Assembly (NCBI RefSeq): GCF_001586275.1
Contig: NZ_CP014545.1
Span: 620,001-684,000 of the forward strand
Origin: Sphingorhabdus sp. M41
Lineage (GTDB): Bacteria; Pseudomonadota; Alphaproteobacteria; Sphingomonadales; Sphingomonadaceae
Direction: 5' to 3'
DNA length: 64,000 bases
Shown here piece after piece: positions 17,555 through 27,995 of this stretch. The notes beneath the pieces were generated by a model that was given only the letters and a program-made list of their open reading frames with translations, was not told the DNA's origin and made no database searches. A program made the translations under genes and the position numbers. Position 1 is the stretch's first letter. Each line of letters opens with the position of its first letter.

Positions 17555-19918
17555 ATGAATAAAAATACGCCCCATATGCAGAGACCAGCCAGCCTCCGCT
17601 TCGCCAGCCTGGGTAAACGCAGCGCGGTAGTCGCATTGGGTCTGACCACTGCGCTCTCCACCGCCCCGGCATTTGCACAGGATGCGGAGCCCGAAGAGGT
17701 CGAGCTGGAAACATTGCAGATCGAAGATAATGCCGCTGATGTGAACCCTTATACCCAGAAGGGCGCTCCCTATAAGGCGCGTATTTCCGGCGACCTTCGC
17801 CGCGTTAAGCCCTTGTCGGAAACGCCGGCAACGATCACCGTGCTGACGGAAAGCCAGCTCGACGAGCAGGGCGCTACCAACCTGCGCGATATTCTCGACA
17901 ACCAGCCCGGCGTGACCGTCGGTACCGGTGAAAACGGCAACGCCTTTGGCGACCGCTATATCATCCGTGGCCATGAAGCGCGTAGCGATGTGTTTGTCGA
18001 CGGTCTGCGTGATCCGGGCATGACGACGCGCGAAACCTTTGCGGTCGAACAGATTGAAATCACCAAGGGCCCAAGCTCTTCCTTCGCAGGTCGCGGCTCA
18101 ACCGGCGGCGCGGTGAACTCGATCACCAAGCAGGCCAGCACCGACTATAATTTCAACCGCATCGACCTGGGTATCGGCACCGACGATTTCTACCGCGTTA
18201 CCCTGGACAGCAACTGGGCGCTGAGCGACGATATCGCGCTCCGTGCCAATCTTCTGTACGGCTATGACGAAGCGCCGAACCGCAATTTCTCGGATCGCGA
18301 GCGCATTGGTGCGGCGATTTCCGGCAGCTTCAAGCTGAATGACACGGTTCGTGTGCTGCTCGACTATTATCATCTCGAAGCTGATGACACGCCTGATCTG
18401 GGCGGATATGTTCCGCGGCCCACCGGTAACGGACCCAGCGATGTGACCGTCTACGGTCCGTGGGACGATGTGCCAAATTATGCCCAGACCGGAGACTTTC
18501 TCAACACCAACGTCGATACGTTTACCGGACGTATCTTCATTACACCGTTCGAAGGGTTCACGATCGTGAACTCCACGCGCTACGGCGAAACGTCCAACGG
18601 CTATGTCCTGACCGGCCTTCGTGGCGGTGCCTATGATGCCGACACGGATACATTCGGACCCGTCACGCTAAGCACCCATCAGGGCAATCAGGAAGTCGAA
18701 TATTTCGTCAACCAGCTGAACATTCTCGGCGAGTTTGATACCGGCTCGATCGCGCATAATCTGGTCGCCGGTGTCGAATATTCCGATCTCAAAGTGGCCA
18801 ACGGCACTTATGACCTGACCACCAACGGAGCCACCAACTGTGTGACACAGGGACGCGGCGGATTGAGTCCGTCTTTCTGCATCACCGATGAAAACCGGAA
18901 TGTGAACGTAACCGATATCCACAATATCCTGCAGCGGGATATTGCCTTCGGAGCTATCGACAGCAACTGGCAAGTAGAAACAATGTCGGTCTATCTGATG
19001 GACACCGTTGACATCAATCCATGGCTTTCCGTCCATGGCGGTGTTCGCGTTGATGCGTTTGATTACAGCAATGATGTTGTCAGCCGCGGAGCAGAAACCG
19101 GCTATCGTTACAAAGACACGTTGTGGAACGGTCATGCCGGTGTTGGCGTGAAGCCGATGGAAGAAGTCTATGTCTATTTCAACTGGGGCACGGCCAAGAA
19201 TATCAATGGCGGTGAATCCGATCTGGGCGGCAACTGCGGTTATGGCGGCATCTGCGTCGATGACGGAACAGGCATTGGTGACGGACGTCCGGAAAGCTCG
19301 ACCAGCTATGAACTGGGCGTGAAAGCGGATCTGTTCGACGATCATCTGATGCTTACTGCTGCGGCTTTTCAGATCACCAAGAGCGACGTGTTTGAATCGG
19401 CTGGCGATGACTATGCCGCGGGCGGAAGCCTGAACACCGGTGAAAACCGTGTTCGCGGTATCGAACTGGGCCTCGTCGGCAATATCACGCCCAAACTCTC
19501 CGGTCAGGCGTCGGTTACGTTCATGGATTCGGAGGTCACCGGTTCCAACGACGCCGACAAGATCGGTCGTCGTTTGAGCAACTTCTCCAATACGCAGGCA
19601 TCGGCGCAGCTTCGCTATCAGGCGACAGAGGCATTCGCCTTTGGCGGCACCGCTACCTACAAGGGAGAAATGTTCACCGGACAGCCTGACGATGCCGCAA
19701 GCTATGACAGCGCGCTGGAAGTCTATACCTACCGCGTCCCGGATTACTGGACCTTTGACGCTTTCGCGAGCTACAAGGTGAACGAGAATCTCTCGGCCCG
19801 GGTGAATATGACCAACGTGGGCAACAAGGATTATTATCTTGCCGGTTACCGCAGCGGTCACTTCCTGTACAAAGGCGATGAGCGTCGGGCGACGCTAACG
19901 CTTACCGGACGTTTCTGA
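17555..19918 (+). CDS. TonB-dependent siderophore receptor (catecholate/Fiu-like)
   Basis: 787 residues with a signal peptide ending AFA-QD, a TonB-box-like start, a plug domain (ETPATITVLTESQLDEQGAT, LRDILDNQPGV, YIIRGHEARSDVFVDGLRD, IEITKGPSSSFAGRGSTGG) and a 22-strand barrel ending in Phe (TLTGRF). The plug closely matches the siderophore-receptor subfamily, and pairing with piuC resembles the Fiu/PiuA arrangement for catecholate siderophores. The true ligand is not readable. Fur regulation is likely through the upstream operon promoter. A terminator-like hairpin follows. Confidence 0.9.
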   Translation: MNKNTPHMQRPASLRFASLGKRSAVVALGLTTALSTAPAFAQDAEPEEVELETLQIEDNAADVNPYTQKGAPYKARISGDLRRVKPLSETPATITVLTESQLDEQGATNLRDILDNQPGVTVGTGENGNAFGDRYIIRGHEARSDVFVDGLRDPGMTTRETFAVEQIEITKGPSSSFAGRGSTGGAVNSITKQASTDYNFNRIDLGIGTDDFYRVTLDSNWALSDDIALRANLLYGYDEAPNRNFSDRERIGAAISGSFKLNDTVRVLLDYYHLEADDTPDLGGYVPRPTGNGPSDVTVYGPWDDVPNYAQTGDFLNTNVDTFTGRIFITPFEGFTIVNSTRYGETSNGYVLTGLRGGAYDADTDTFGPVTLSTHQGNQEVEYFVNQLNILGEFDTGSIAHNLVAGVEYSDLKVANGTYDLTTNGATNCVTQGRGGLSPSFCITDENRNVNVTDIHNILQRDIAFGAIDSNWQVETMSVYLMDTVDINPWLSVHGGVRVDAFDYSNDVVSRGAETGYRYKDTLWNGHAGVGVKPMEEVYVYFNWGTAKNINGGESDLGGNCGYGGICVDDGTGIGDGRPESSTSYELGVKADLFDDHLMLTAAAFQITKSDVFESAGDDYAAGGSLNTGENRVRGIELGLVGNITPKLSGQASVTFMDSEVTGSNDADKIGRRLSNFSNTQASAQLRYQATEAFAFGGTATYKGEMFTGQPDDAASYDSALEVYTYRVPDYWTFDAFASYKVNENLSARVNMTNVGNKDYYLAGYRSGHFLYKGDERRATLTLTGRF

Positions 19919-19924
19919 TACGAG

Positions 19925-19956
19925 AAGGGGGAGCGGCGAGTCGTCGCTCCCCCTTT
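19925..19956 (+). terminator. Stem-loop after the siderophore receptor gene
   Basis: An 11-bp stem, AAGGGGGAGCG (19925-19935) with CGCTCCCCCTT (19945-19955), and a 9-base loop; only a short T run follows (TTT). It may terminate part of the transcripts or stabilise the upstream message before piuC. Confidence 0.7.
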
Positions 19957-19980
19957 CCAATCTAACAAACGGCTGGTCCC

Positions 19981-20664
19981 ATGCTTACAATCATCGAAAA
20001 TATTCTGGACGAAGAACAGGTCCGGGATTTCAGACAGAAGCTGGAAGTCGCCGAATGGACCGATGGTGCAGAATCCGCAGGCACCCGCTCGGTGAAGGTG
20101 AAGCAGAATTTGCAGCTCGGGCGGCAGAACGCGCTTTCGGTCGAACTGGGCAATATTATCCTTCGCAAATTGGGCAATGATCCGCTGTTTATCTCGGCCT
20201 CCCTGGCCGAGAAAATCTGGCCCCCCATATTCAATCTCTATCAGAACGGCGGCCATTATGGCACGCACAGCGACGCCGCCCTGATGCGCCTTCCTGAAGC
20301 CAACATGACCATCCGCAGCGATCTGTCGGCCACGATATTTCTATCCGATCCGGATGAATATGATGGCGGAGAACTGGTGATCGAGCAGCAATATGGCGCG
20401 CAGCCGGTGAAACTGGCTGCCGGTGATATGGTGCTTTATCCCTCATCCAGCCTGCACCAGGTTACGCCCGTCACGCGCGGCCAGCGGATTTGTGCGATCA
20501 CTTGGATGCAAAGCGCCGTTGCCGATCCGTCTGCGCGGGAATTGCTGTTTGATCTGGACCAGTCGATACAATCGCTAACGCCGGACCGGCCGCATGATGA
20601 TCCGGATATTGATCGGTTGATTCACGTTTATCATAATATGTTGCGGCGCTGGGCAACAGTATGA
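19981..20664 (+). CDS. piuC: Fe(II)/2-oxoglutarate-dependent PKHD-type hydroxylase (PiuC/YbiX)
   Basis: 227 residues of the prolyl-4-hydroxylase-like fold. The iron ligands are visible as His96 and Asp98 (HYGTHSDAAL) and His159 (SLHQVTP), with the 2-oxoglutarate-binding Arg in TRGQRICAITW. The C-terminal tail PDIDRLIHVYHNMLRRWA is typical of YbiX. Homologues sit beside Fiu- or PiuA-type receptors and are linked with catecholate siderophore use; the substrate is not established. It starts 62 bases after the receptor and overlaps the next gene by 4 bases. Confidence 0.92.
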   Translation: MLTIIENILDEEQVRDFRQKLEVAEWTDGAESAGTRSVKVKQNLQLGRQNALSVELGNIILRKLGNDPLFISASLAEKIWPPIFNLYQNGGHYGTHSDAALMRLPEANMTIRSDLSATIFLSDPDEYDGGELVIEQQYGAQPVKLAAGDMVLYPSSSLHQVTPVTRGQRICAITWMQSAVADPSARELLFDLDQSIQSLTPDRPHDDPDIDRLIHVYHNMLRRWATV

Positions 20665-21251
20665 ACGGTTTTCCGTCGAAGGCGCTGCTGTGGCTCCTCC
20701 TTTCAGTCCCCGGAATCCTGATGATCTGGTCCTTCTCGCAAGGGGAAGCACTGGCGATGGATATGCTGCATCCCAGCGGGGAAATGTCGGTCCGGCTGAT
20801 GATCCTCGCCATGCTTCCCGGGCCGTTATCCGAATTTTTTGGTCTCAATCGCTTTTTCAGGGGCTGGATCGCAATCCGCCGCAATCTGGGCGTCGCGGCT
20901 TTCGGTTACGCCATGCTCCATCTGGTTTTTTACATATTCGATATGAACAGCCTTGCTGCGATGGTCGAAGAATTTGGCATTCCGGGAATCTGGACCGGCT
21001 GGCTCTCGCTCGTCCTGATGCTCCTCCCCGCAGTGATAAGCTTCAACTATGCGATGCGTAAGCTTGGACGGAACTGGAAAAGGGTTCAGCGGCTCGTCTA
21101 TCCGGCCCTGATCATAGGGCTGGCGCACTGGATTTTGCTTGATTGGGCGTGGCAGCCAGCAATAGTTCATCTGGCCCCGCTCATAATCGCATGGATTTTA
21201 CGCTATACCGGCCGCAGACGGCGGCGCCACATGCAACGGAGTATGACATGA
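20661..21251 (+). CDS. Ferric-reductase-like haem-binding membrane protein (MsrQ/YedZ family)
   Basis: 196 residues with five to six membrane helices. Candidate haem-ligand His residues lie in helices GYAMLHLVFYIF and GLAHWILLDWAW, and the NLGVAAFGYAMLH segment is the family signature. MsrQ-family proteins carry electrons across the inner membrane. No MsrP molybdoenzyme is next to it; its place in an iron-uptake operon suggests a role in ferric or ferric-siderophore reduction (inference). It overlaps piuC and the PepSY gene by ATGA each. Confidence 0.82.
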   Translation: MNGFPSKALLWLLLSVPGILMIWSFSQGEALAMDMLHPSGEMSVRLMILAMLPGPLSEFFGLNRFFRGWIAIRRNLGVAAFGYAMLHLVFYIFDMNSLAAMVEEFGIPGIWTGWLSLVLMLLPAVISFNYAMRKLGRNWKRVQRLVYPALIIGLAHWILLDWAWQPAIVHLAPLIIAWILRYTGRRRRRHMQRSMT

Positions 21252-21577
21252 GAAAAATTTCCCGGAAATATGCAGCAGCAGCTGCTGCCGCGTTGGTCGC
21301 GCTGACGCTGGCGCAACCGGCTTATGCAGATGGCGATATCACATGTAACGCGGGGCCGGCCAAAAACTGGAAGTCGATCACCAAGCTGAAGAAAAAGGCA
21401 TGGATGGAGGGCTGGGAACTGCTCAAGACCCAGGTCGAGGGAGATTGCTACGAAGTCTATGCCCGGACCGAAAGCGGGCAAGCGATCGAGGCGTTTTTTC
21501 ACCCCGTCACTCTCAAGAAACTGGTGGTCTACCGGCGCGGCACCGAGATTTACCGGGCCCCGGGATTTACCGGCTAG
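21248..21577 (+). CDS. Small secreted PepSY-like protein
   Basis: 109 residues. The start overlaps the preceding stop by ATGA. A signal peptide (AAAAAAALVALTLAQPAYA) is followed by a short PepSY-like domain: helix (KLKKKAWMEGWELLKTQVEG) then strands DCYEVYARTESGQAIEAFFHP and KKLVVYRRG. PepSY domains occur with iron and haem-related membrane reductases, so a periplasmic partner of the MsrQ-like protein is plausible. Two Cys (ITCNAG, GDCYEV) could form a disulfide. Confidence 0.75.
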   Translation: MRKISRKYAAAAAAALVALTLAQPAYADGDITCNAGPAKNWKSITKLKKKAWMEGWELLKTQVEGDCYEVYARTESGQAIEAFFHPVTLKKLVVYRRGTEIYRAPGFTG

Positions 21578-21802
21578 GGCCATATCGTTCCCGGCTTGAC
21601 GGACCCTGACCGGCAGCGTCCAACACAGTCTGCTGCTACCGAATGAAAAGCCGGTTGGGCGGATGAGGGTTTTTCCGGCAGCTGATGTTTGAAACCGCCG
21701 CGCAAATGTGGACATCTTGACACGCTGTCGTATAAATCTAGACCGCAATAATCCACTGCGCTCGACAAGAGTGGGCTTGGCCAACACAAAAGGGAATTCA
21801 AC

Positions 21803-22975
21803 ATGCGTGAAGCAGTCATCGTATCCTATGCTCGTACCGGACTGGCCAAAGCGGGTCGCGGCGGCTTCAATATCACGCCTCCGATGACAATGGCGGCCCA
21901 TGCCATCAAGCATGCCGTCGCGAAATCGGGCGTTGAAGGTGACTTTGTCGATGATTGCATAATCGGCAATGTCGCGCACGGCGCTCCCAATATCGGGCGT
22001 AACGCCGCGCTTCTAGCCGGGCTTCCCAAGACAACGGCCGGAGCAACGGTCAATCGTTTCTGTTCGTCGGGTATGCAGTCCATTGCGATCGCGGCAAACC
22101 ATATCCGCGGCGATGGCGCGGATTGCGTTGTCGCGGGCGGTGTCGAAAGCATCTCGATGCAAGGGCCTCGCGCTCCCGAAGGCAGCATCGACAATGAAAT
22201 CCTGAAAATTGCGCCAGCAATCTTCATGCCGATGATCGAAACCGCCGATATTGTGGCCGAGCGTTATAATGTCAGCCGCGAATATCAGGATGAATATTCC
22301 CTGCAATCGCAGCAGCGCATGGCGAAGGCTCAGGAAGCAGGGCTTTTTGCCGACGAAATCGTGCCGATGCAGACCAGAATGAAGCTGGTCGACAGGGAGA
22401 CCAAGGAAGAGAGCATCGTCGATTATACGGTTGATCGGGACGAGTGCAATCGCCCGACAACGACGTTGGAAGGCCTGGCCAGTCTGAAGCCGATCATGGG
22501 CGAAGACAAATATATCACCGCCGGCAATGCCAGCCAATTGTCGGACGGAGCCGCGGCGGTCCTGTTAATGGAAGCCAAGGAGGCCGAGCGCCGTGGCCTG
22601 AAACCATTGGGGCGTTTTGTATCCTGGGCCGTTGCCGGATGCGAGCCGGACGAAATGGGTATTGGCCCGGTATTCGCGGTACCCAAGCTGCTTGAACGGC
22701 AGGGACTGACCGTCGACGATATCGATATCTGGGAACTCAATGAAGCCTTTGCCAGCCAGTGCCTGTACAGCCGCGATCGTCTCGGGATTGACCCGGCGAA
22801 ATATAATGTCAATGGCGGCTCGATCGCAATTGGTCATCCCTTTGGCATGACTGGCACGCGCTGTGCAGGGCACTTGTTGCAGGAAGGGCGTCGTCGCGGA
22901 GCAAAATGGGGCGTCGTCACCATGTGCATCGGCGGCGGTCAGGGCGGTGCCGGGCTGTTCGAGATTTATCCCTGA
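21803..22975 (+). CDS. Thiolase (acetyl-CoA C-acyltransferase)
   Basis: 390 residues with the full thiolase active site: Cys87 (NRFCSSGMQSIAIAANHI), His345 (GGSIAIGHPFGMTG) and Cys375 (MCIGGGQGGAG). It cleaves 3-ketoacyl-CoA, or condenses acetyl-CoA, in the cytoplasm. With the nearby TesB, acyl-CoA synthetase and FadJ-like genes it points to fatty-acid beta-oxidation, so a FadA-type role is more likely than PhaA. It has its own leader and AAAAGGGA ribosome binding site, and is followed by tesB after 49 bases. Confidence 0.93.
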   Translation: MREAVIVSYARTGLAKAGRGGFNITPPMTMAAHAIKHAVAKSGVEGDFVDDCIIGNVAHGAPNIGRNAALLAGLPKTTAGATVNRFCSSGMQSIAIAANHIRGDGADCVVAGGVESISMQGPRAPEGSIDNEILKIAPAIFMPMIETADIVAERYNVSREYQDEYSLQSQQRMAKAQEAGLFADEIVPMQTRMKLVDRETKEESIVDYTVDRDECNRPTTTLEGLASLKPIMGEDKYITAGNASQLSDGAAAVLLMEAKEAERRGLKPLGRFVSWAVAGCEPDEMGIGPVFAVPKLLERQGLTVDDIDIWELNEAFASQCLYSRDRLGIDPAKYNVNGGSIAIGHPFGMTGTRCAGHLLQEGRRRGAKWGVVTMCIGGGQGGAGLFEIYP

Positions 22976-23024
22976 CCGCTGACAACAACCGCAGCTCAGT
23001 ATATTGTAAGGATTAGAAGCAGTT

Positions 23025-23954
23025 TTGGACCAACTTACAGACGAACAAGTCGAACGCCGGTTATCGGATGCTTTGGCCAACCGCTCCTCCGTGTCTTCGG
23101 AGAAGCTGATCGCCGGATTGCTCCGTACCTTCAATCTGAAGGACGATGCTGCTGACGAATTTATATATCCGGCGCTCAATTCAACCGCCCGCGAACGGAT
23201 TTTTGGCGGTCAGGTGATTGCCCAGGCGATTGTCGCTGCCGATCGCACGGTCGATGGCGAGAAGAATATCCATTCGCTCCATTCCTATTTCCTGCGGGCA
23301 GGGGATGAAACCAAGCCGCTGCATTTCCGGGTGCATCGCGATTTTGATGGCCGCAGCATTTCCAACCGCAGGGTCGTTGTCCGGCAGGATGACAAGGTCA
23401 TTTTCAACCTGACGGCTTCCTTCCAGAAGCCCGCCGAAGGGCTAGCGCATCAAATCAAGATGCCGGATGTCCTGCCGCCCGAACAATGTATGAGCGCGAT
23501 GGAGCAGATCGCCCGCAACCCACAGGTTTCGGACGAGCATGTCGAGCGGATGAGTATGCCGCGGCCCTTTGATGTCCGCAGCATGCGACCGGAAGGCAAA
23601 AGCCGGGACGCGCATCAATATCAGTGGTTCAAGACGGTTGCACCGCTGCCCGATGATCCGCTCATCCACCGCGCGACCCTCGCTTTCGCATCCGATATGG
23701 GGTTATTGTCGACGTCGATGATCCCGCACGGATTGCACTGGACGACGCCCGGATTATTCTCGACCAGCCTCGACCATGCGATGTGGTTCCATGATGATTT
23801 CAGGATCGATCAGTGGATATGCTATGTCATGGACAGCGACTGGACCGGCCATGAGCGCGGTCTCAATCGGGGTTCACTCTATACCCAGGATGGCATTTTG
23901 GTCGCATCAGCAGTGCAGGAAGGCATGATGCGTCTGGTGCCGTCAAAAGACTGA
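23025..23954 (+). CDS. tesB: Acyl-CoA thioesterase II (TesB)
   Basis: 309 residues with a tandem double hotdog fold. The IFGGQVIAQAIVAADRTV, HSLHSYFLRAGD and C-terminal LDHAMWFHDDFRIDQWI ... RGSLYTQDGILVAS segments are the TesB hallmarks, including the catalytic Asp in SLDHAMWFHDD. It hydrolyses medium and long acyl-CoAs. The likely start is TTG at 23025, preceded by AAGGA (23008-23012). It runs with the thiolase and converges with the acyl-CoA synthetase. Confidence 0.92.
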   Translation: MDQLTDEQVERRLSDALANRSSVSSEKLIAGLLRTFNLKDDAADEFIYPALNSTARERIFGGQVIAQAIVAADRTVDGEKNIHSLHSYFLRAGDETKPLHFRVHRDFDGRSISNRRVVVRQDDKVIFNLTASFQKPAEGLAHQIKMPDVLPPEQCMSAMEQIARNPQVSDEHVERMSMPRPFDVRSMRPEGKSRDAHQYQWFKTVAPLPDDPLIHRATLAFASDMGLLSTSMIPHGLHWTTPGLFSTSLDHAMWFHDDFRIDQWICYVMDSDWTGHERGLNRGSLYTQDGILVASAVQEGMMRLVPSKD

Positions 23955-25700
23955 TTACGAGAAAAGCGACTTCAGATCCTTCTTCAAAATTTTGCCATTG
24001 GCGTTGCGCGGCAGGCTGTCTGAGCGAAACAGGATTTTCACCGGCACTTTGAAATTTGCCAGCCGTTCGCGCACCCATTGCTGCAATTCCGCTTCGCTGG
24101 CTGTTTTTCCGGGAGCCAGCTGGACAATGGCGGCCGGTTCCTCGCCCAGCATCTTGTGATCGATACCGATCAAGGCGGCATCCATCACGGCGGGATGATC
24201 GTAAAGAACATTCTCGACCTCGGACGAGTAGATATTCTCCCCGCCACGGATGATCATGTCTTTCGCACGGTCAACAATATAACAGAAGCCCTCCTCGTCC
24301 AGTCGCGCGAGATCGCCGGTACGGACCCAGCCGTCGACAAACGTGTCGGCGGTCGCTTGCGGGCGCTTCCAATAGCCTTTTACGATCATCGGACCACGGG
24401 CCCAAAGCTCACCGACTTCGCCGATCGGCATTTCGGTAGTGCCATCCTCGTCCATCACCTTAAGATCGGCAGCGGCCACTGGCGGTCCGCAACTGGTCGG
24501 GCGGTTGAGATAATCCTCGGCGCTGTGCGATGTCACCGTGGCCATGGTTTCGGTCATGCCCCAGCCATTGCCGGGCAGCGCGCCAAAAACTTCAAAAATC
24601 TTCCGGGCCAGCTCCGGCGCTGAAGGGGCGCCGCCATAGCTGATCGCATCAAGGGAAGTCAGATCATATTGCGCGCGGTCCGGATGTTCGATCAATTGCC
24701 ACGCAATGAAGGGCACGCCGCCGGTTGCATTGACCTTTTCCCGTTCGATGATCTTCATCGCCTGGACCGTGTCCCACTTGTGCAGGAAGATCATCTTGTG
24801 GCCGCCGTGCACGGTCGGCATCATGGTGGCGGAACAGGCGGTGCAATGGAACATCGGCACCACGGTCAAGCCAACCCGGGTCGTTGCTTCGGGCAGTATA
24901 TCCCCCCGGCGCAAAGCCTGAGCGGCTCCGGAATAGCCGACGGTGACAGCATTGCTGGTCAGATTGCGATGCGTGCCGAGTGCGCCTTTCGGTTGCCCGG
25001 TCGTGCCGCTGGTATAGAAAATCGTCGACGGATCATCCGGTGCAATATCCACTGCAGGCAGATTCTGGTCCGGCAGATCGCCATAGCCATTGGGGAGGCC
25101 GATGATATCTTCGAGAGGACGGGCTGGCGTTGCCAATGGGCTCTGGCTGCGCGCGACGATGACATGTTGCAAATCCGGTAGATCCGCCAGATGCGGAGAA
25201 ATGCGGTCCCATCTCTCGGCATCGCACAGCAATACACTGGTCTCAGAATTCTCCAGACCGAACACCAGTTCCTGATCGGTCCACCATGCATTGAGCGGGA
25301 CGACAATGGCGCCGATCGCCGTGGCGGCAAAGAAAATCACCGGCCATTCCGGCAAATTGCGCATCGCCAGTGAAATCCGGTCACCCTTGGTCACACCGAT
25401 TTTCTGAAGTTCCACTGCCAGAGCAGCCACGGCGCGATACCAGTTTTCATAGGTAACGCGTTCGTCTTCAAAAATCAGAAATTCGCTGTCGCCATGGCCG
25501 CGCGCATGTTCGGCAAGAGCTGCGAGACTGGGATGGGCATTTTTCCAGACACGGGTCGCGATCCCGTCGATGTCGACCGTCTCCATCTCAAACGGCTGGC
25601 CTGGCGCGCAAAGCAATGCTTCGACATCCTTGCGCGAACGTACCGGCCATCCAGCGGGCGATGTCCACTTTTCCAGTGGATCTATTGCTCGAACTGACAA
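23955..25700 (-). CDS. AMP-binding acyl-CoA synthetase (class I adenylate-forming enzyme)
   Basis: 581 residues. The P-loop-like motif TIFYTSGTTGQPKGALGTH, the GWGMTET motif, the YIVDRAKDMIIRGGENIYSSEVE hinge and the C-terminal catalytic Lys in NANGKILKKDLK are present, so both half-reactions should work. It activates a carboxylic acid to its CoA thioester, most likely a fatty acid given the neighbours. It lies 29 bases after the FadJ-like gene and abuts the tesB stop on the other strand. Confidence 0.93.
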   Translation of the reverse strand: MSVRAIDPLEKWTSPAGWPVRSRKDVEALLCAPGQPFEMETVDIDGIATRVWKNAHPSLAALAEHARGHGDSEFLIFEDERVTYENWYRAVAALAVELQKIGVTKGDRISLAMRNLPEWPVIFFAATAIGAIVVPLNAWWTDQELVFGLENSETSVLLCDAERWDRISPHLADLPDLQHVIVARSQSPLATPARPLEDIIGLPNGYGDLPDQNLPAVDIAPDDPSTIFYTSGTTGQPKGALGTHRNLTSNAVTVGYSGAAQALRRGDILPEATTRVGLTVVPMFHCTACSATMMPTVHGGHKMIFLHKWDTVQAMKIIEREKVNATGGVPFIAWQLIEHPDRAQYDLTSLDAISYGGAPSAPELARKIFEVFGALPGNGWGMTETMATVTSHSAEDYLNRPTSCGPPVAAADLKVMDEDGTTEMPIGEVGELWARGPMIVKGYWKRPQATADTFVDGWVRTGDLARLDEEGFCYIVDRAKDMIIRGGENIYSSEVENVLYDHPAVMDAALIGIDHKMLGEEPAAIVQLAPGKTASEAELQQWVRERLANFKVPVKILFRSDSLPRNANGKILKKDLKSLFS

Positions 25701-25729
25701 ATTCTCTCTCCTAATCGATGAACATGCGG

Positions 25730-27766
25730 CTATCCGTTAAACTTGCCTCCTGCATCAGCTTTTTCCTGCAGCAGCTTTGCCACCGGCAGATCATGTTTCT
25801 TCAAACCGGCAACGACCTTGTCCAATCCAACCGTATCGGCCCAGAACATCGGACCGCCGGTATAGAGCGGCCAGCCATAGCCGTTGATCCAGACGACATC
25901 GATATCGCTTGCACGCTGGGCCATGCCTTCTTCGAGGATTTTGGCGCCTTCGTTGACCATCGGATATAGCAGCCGCTCGCGGATCTCGTCCTTGGAAATG
26001 TCACGTTGCTGCTTGCCGGCTTTGGCGGCGAATTCGGCGATGATCTGCTTGACCTCATCGGACGGCGTTCGCTGACGCGCCTGATCATAATCATAAAATC
26101 CCTTGCCGACTTTCTGGCCCCAGCGGCCCACGGCACATAGAGCGTCGCGCAATGTCTCGACGCGCTCCGGATCCCGATGCCATCCGATATCGAGACCGGC
26201 GAGATCGGACATCTGGAACGGACCCATCGGAAAGCCGAACTCGAGCAATACATCGTCGACTTCCCAGTAATTGGCGCCTTCCATGATCATCTGATTGGCC
26301 TGTTCCTGACGCGGGCTGAGCATCCGGTTGCCGATAAAGCCGGGGCAAACACCGGATACCGCTGCAACCTTGCCGATTGTCTTCGACAGTTTCATCGCCG
26401 TCATCAGAACGTCATCAGCGGTTTTCTCGCCGCGCACGATTTCGAGCAATTTCATCACATTGGCTGGCGAGAAAAAGTGCAAGCCGAGCACATATTCGGG
26501 GCGCTTGGTCACCGCCGCGATCTCGTCGATATTCAGATAGCTGGTGTTGCTGGCAAGGATCGCGCCCTGTTTCACAATGCTATCAAGCTTGGTGAACACT
26601 TCCTTTTTGACATCCATATTCTCGAACACCGCTTCGATCACCAGATCGCAATCGGCGAGATCGTCATAGGACAGGCTGGGGGTCAAAATGCTCATTGCAT
26701 CCTCGACCTGCTGCTCGGTCATGCGGCCGCGCTTGGCCGTATTCTCGTAATTTTTACGGATCACGCCAACGCCCCGGTCGAGCGCTTCCTCTTTCAGCTC
26801 GACAATGGTGACTGGAATACCAGCGGAGAGAAAGTTCATGCCGATACCGCCGCCCATGGTGCCGGCGCCCAATATGCCAACCTTCTTGATCGGGATAAGA
26901 TCGATCTTGGGATCGATGCCGTCAATCTTGTTTGCCGCCCGTTCGGCGAAGAAATAATGCTGCATGGCGGCTGCCTGAGTGCCGGTCATCAGCTTGGTGA
27001 ACAATTCACGTTCTTTTGCGACGCCATCGGCATAGGACATTTCGCCCGCCGCCTTGACTGCTTGAATGCCTGCCTCCGGAGCGTCGAAGCCGCGAATCTT
27101 GCGGTTGTTCTGCTGCCGGAATTCGTCGAATATCGCCGGATTTTTCACGCCATCTTCATTGACTGTGCCCTCGGAAGAACGCGGCGGTGCCTTGCCAACC
27201 TGTTCACGGGCAAAGGCAATGGCATCGTCGGCCAGACTGTTCTCTCCAACGATCTTGTCGATCAACCCAATGGCATGCGCTTTTTTGGCCGAAATCGGGT
27301 TGCCGATCACCACCATCGGCAATGCTGCTTCTGCGCCGACCACGCGCGGCAGGCGCTGGGTTCCGGCGGCGCCCGGGATCAGGCCCAATTTCACTTCCGG
27401 CAGGCCGATTTTCGCCGACGGCACGGCAATCCGATAGTGGCAGGCCAGAGCGACCTCGCAGCCACCACCGAGAGCAGTGCCGTGGATAGCCGCAACAACC
27501 GGCTTGCTGCTGGCCTCGAGCCGATCAAGCGCCGCACCGAGATCCGGCCCCTTCATAGGCTTGCCAAATTCGGTAATATCGGCACCGGCAAAAAACGTCC
27601 GGCCATCACAGCGGATGACCACAGCCTCGACCTCATCGTCTGACAGGGCCTCGTCAATACCGTCGACCAGTCCCTGGCGAACGGCCGCGCCCAGCGCATT
27701 GACCGGAGGATTATTGGACAGGATGACCAGAATATTATCATGCTTTTCGGTGGTAACGACAGACAT
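25730..27766 (-). CDS. Bifunctional enoyl-CoA hydratase / 3-hydroxyacyl-CoA dehydrogenase (FadJ/FadB-like)
   Basis: 678 residues. The N-terminal crotonase domain (residues 1-190) has the oxyanion segments GADITEFG and [19 protein letters not shown] and a catalytic Glu in [20 protein letters not shown]. The dehydrogenase part begins with the Rossmann motif [15 protein letters not shown] (about 296) and has the His of [16 protein letters not shown], then two C-terminal domains. It performs two successive beta-oxidation steps. The thiolase partner lies 2.8 kb away on the other strand rather than beside it, and the synthetase follows in the same direction. Confidence 0.94.
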   Translation of the reverse strand: MSVVTTEKHDNILVILSNNPPVNALGAAVRQGLVDGIDEALSDDEVEAVVIRCDGRTFFAGADITEFGKPMKGPDLGAALDRLEASSKPVVAAIHGTALGGGCEVALACHYRIAVPSAKIGLPEVKLGLIPGAAGTQRLPRVVGAEAALPMVVIGNPISAKKAHAIGLIDKIVGENSLADDAIAFAREQVGKAPPRSSEGTVNEDGVKNPAIFDEFRQQNNRKIRGFDAPEAGIQAVKAAGEMSYADGVAKERELFTKLMTGTQAAAMQHYFFAERAANKIDGIDPKIDLIPIKKVGILGAGTMGGGIGMNFLSAGIPVTIVELKEEALDRGVGVIRKNYENTAKRGRMTEQQVEDAMSILTPSLSYDDLADCDLVIEAVFENMDVKKEVFTKLDSIVKQGAILASNTSYLNIDEIAAVTKRPEYVLGLHFFSPANVMKLLEIVRGEKTADDVLMTAMKLSKTIGKVAAVSGVCPGFIGNRMLSPRQEQANQMIMEGANYWEVDDVLLEFGFPMGPFQMSDLAGLDIGWHRDPERVETLRDALCAVGRWGQKVGKGFYDYDQARQRTPSDEVKQIIAEFAAKAGKQQRDISKDEIRERLLYPMVNEGAKILEEGMAQRASDIDVVWINGYGWPLYTGGPMFWADTVGLDKVVAGLKKHDLPVAKLLQEKADAGGKFNG

Positions 27767-27995
27767 TTTTCTCTCCTACAAGACATGTTTCGGCAGCAAA
27801 TAGACGTGTTTCTACACGTCAGTTAAGCGCAGCAATTGGACCAGATGTCCGGATATCACAAAGAATGGCGATTGGATATCGGGCTTCTATCATCATCAAA
27901 TTCAATTGAAAAAACGGGACGTTTCTGTTGTCGTTTTGGCATCGTTATGAGACGCTGGCAGGACTTGAGCTTTGGCCATGATATCAGGCAGCCGG

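Noticed and set aside
18668-19861. A 397-codon reverse frame under the siderophore receptor
   Set aside because: Long antisense frame caused by codon bias; the receptor frame has strong plug and barrel motifs.
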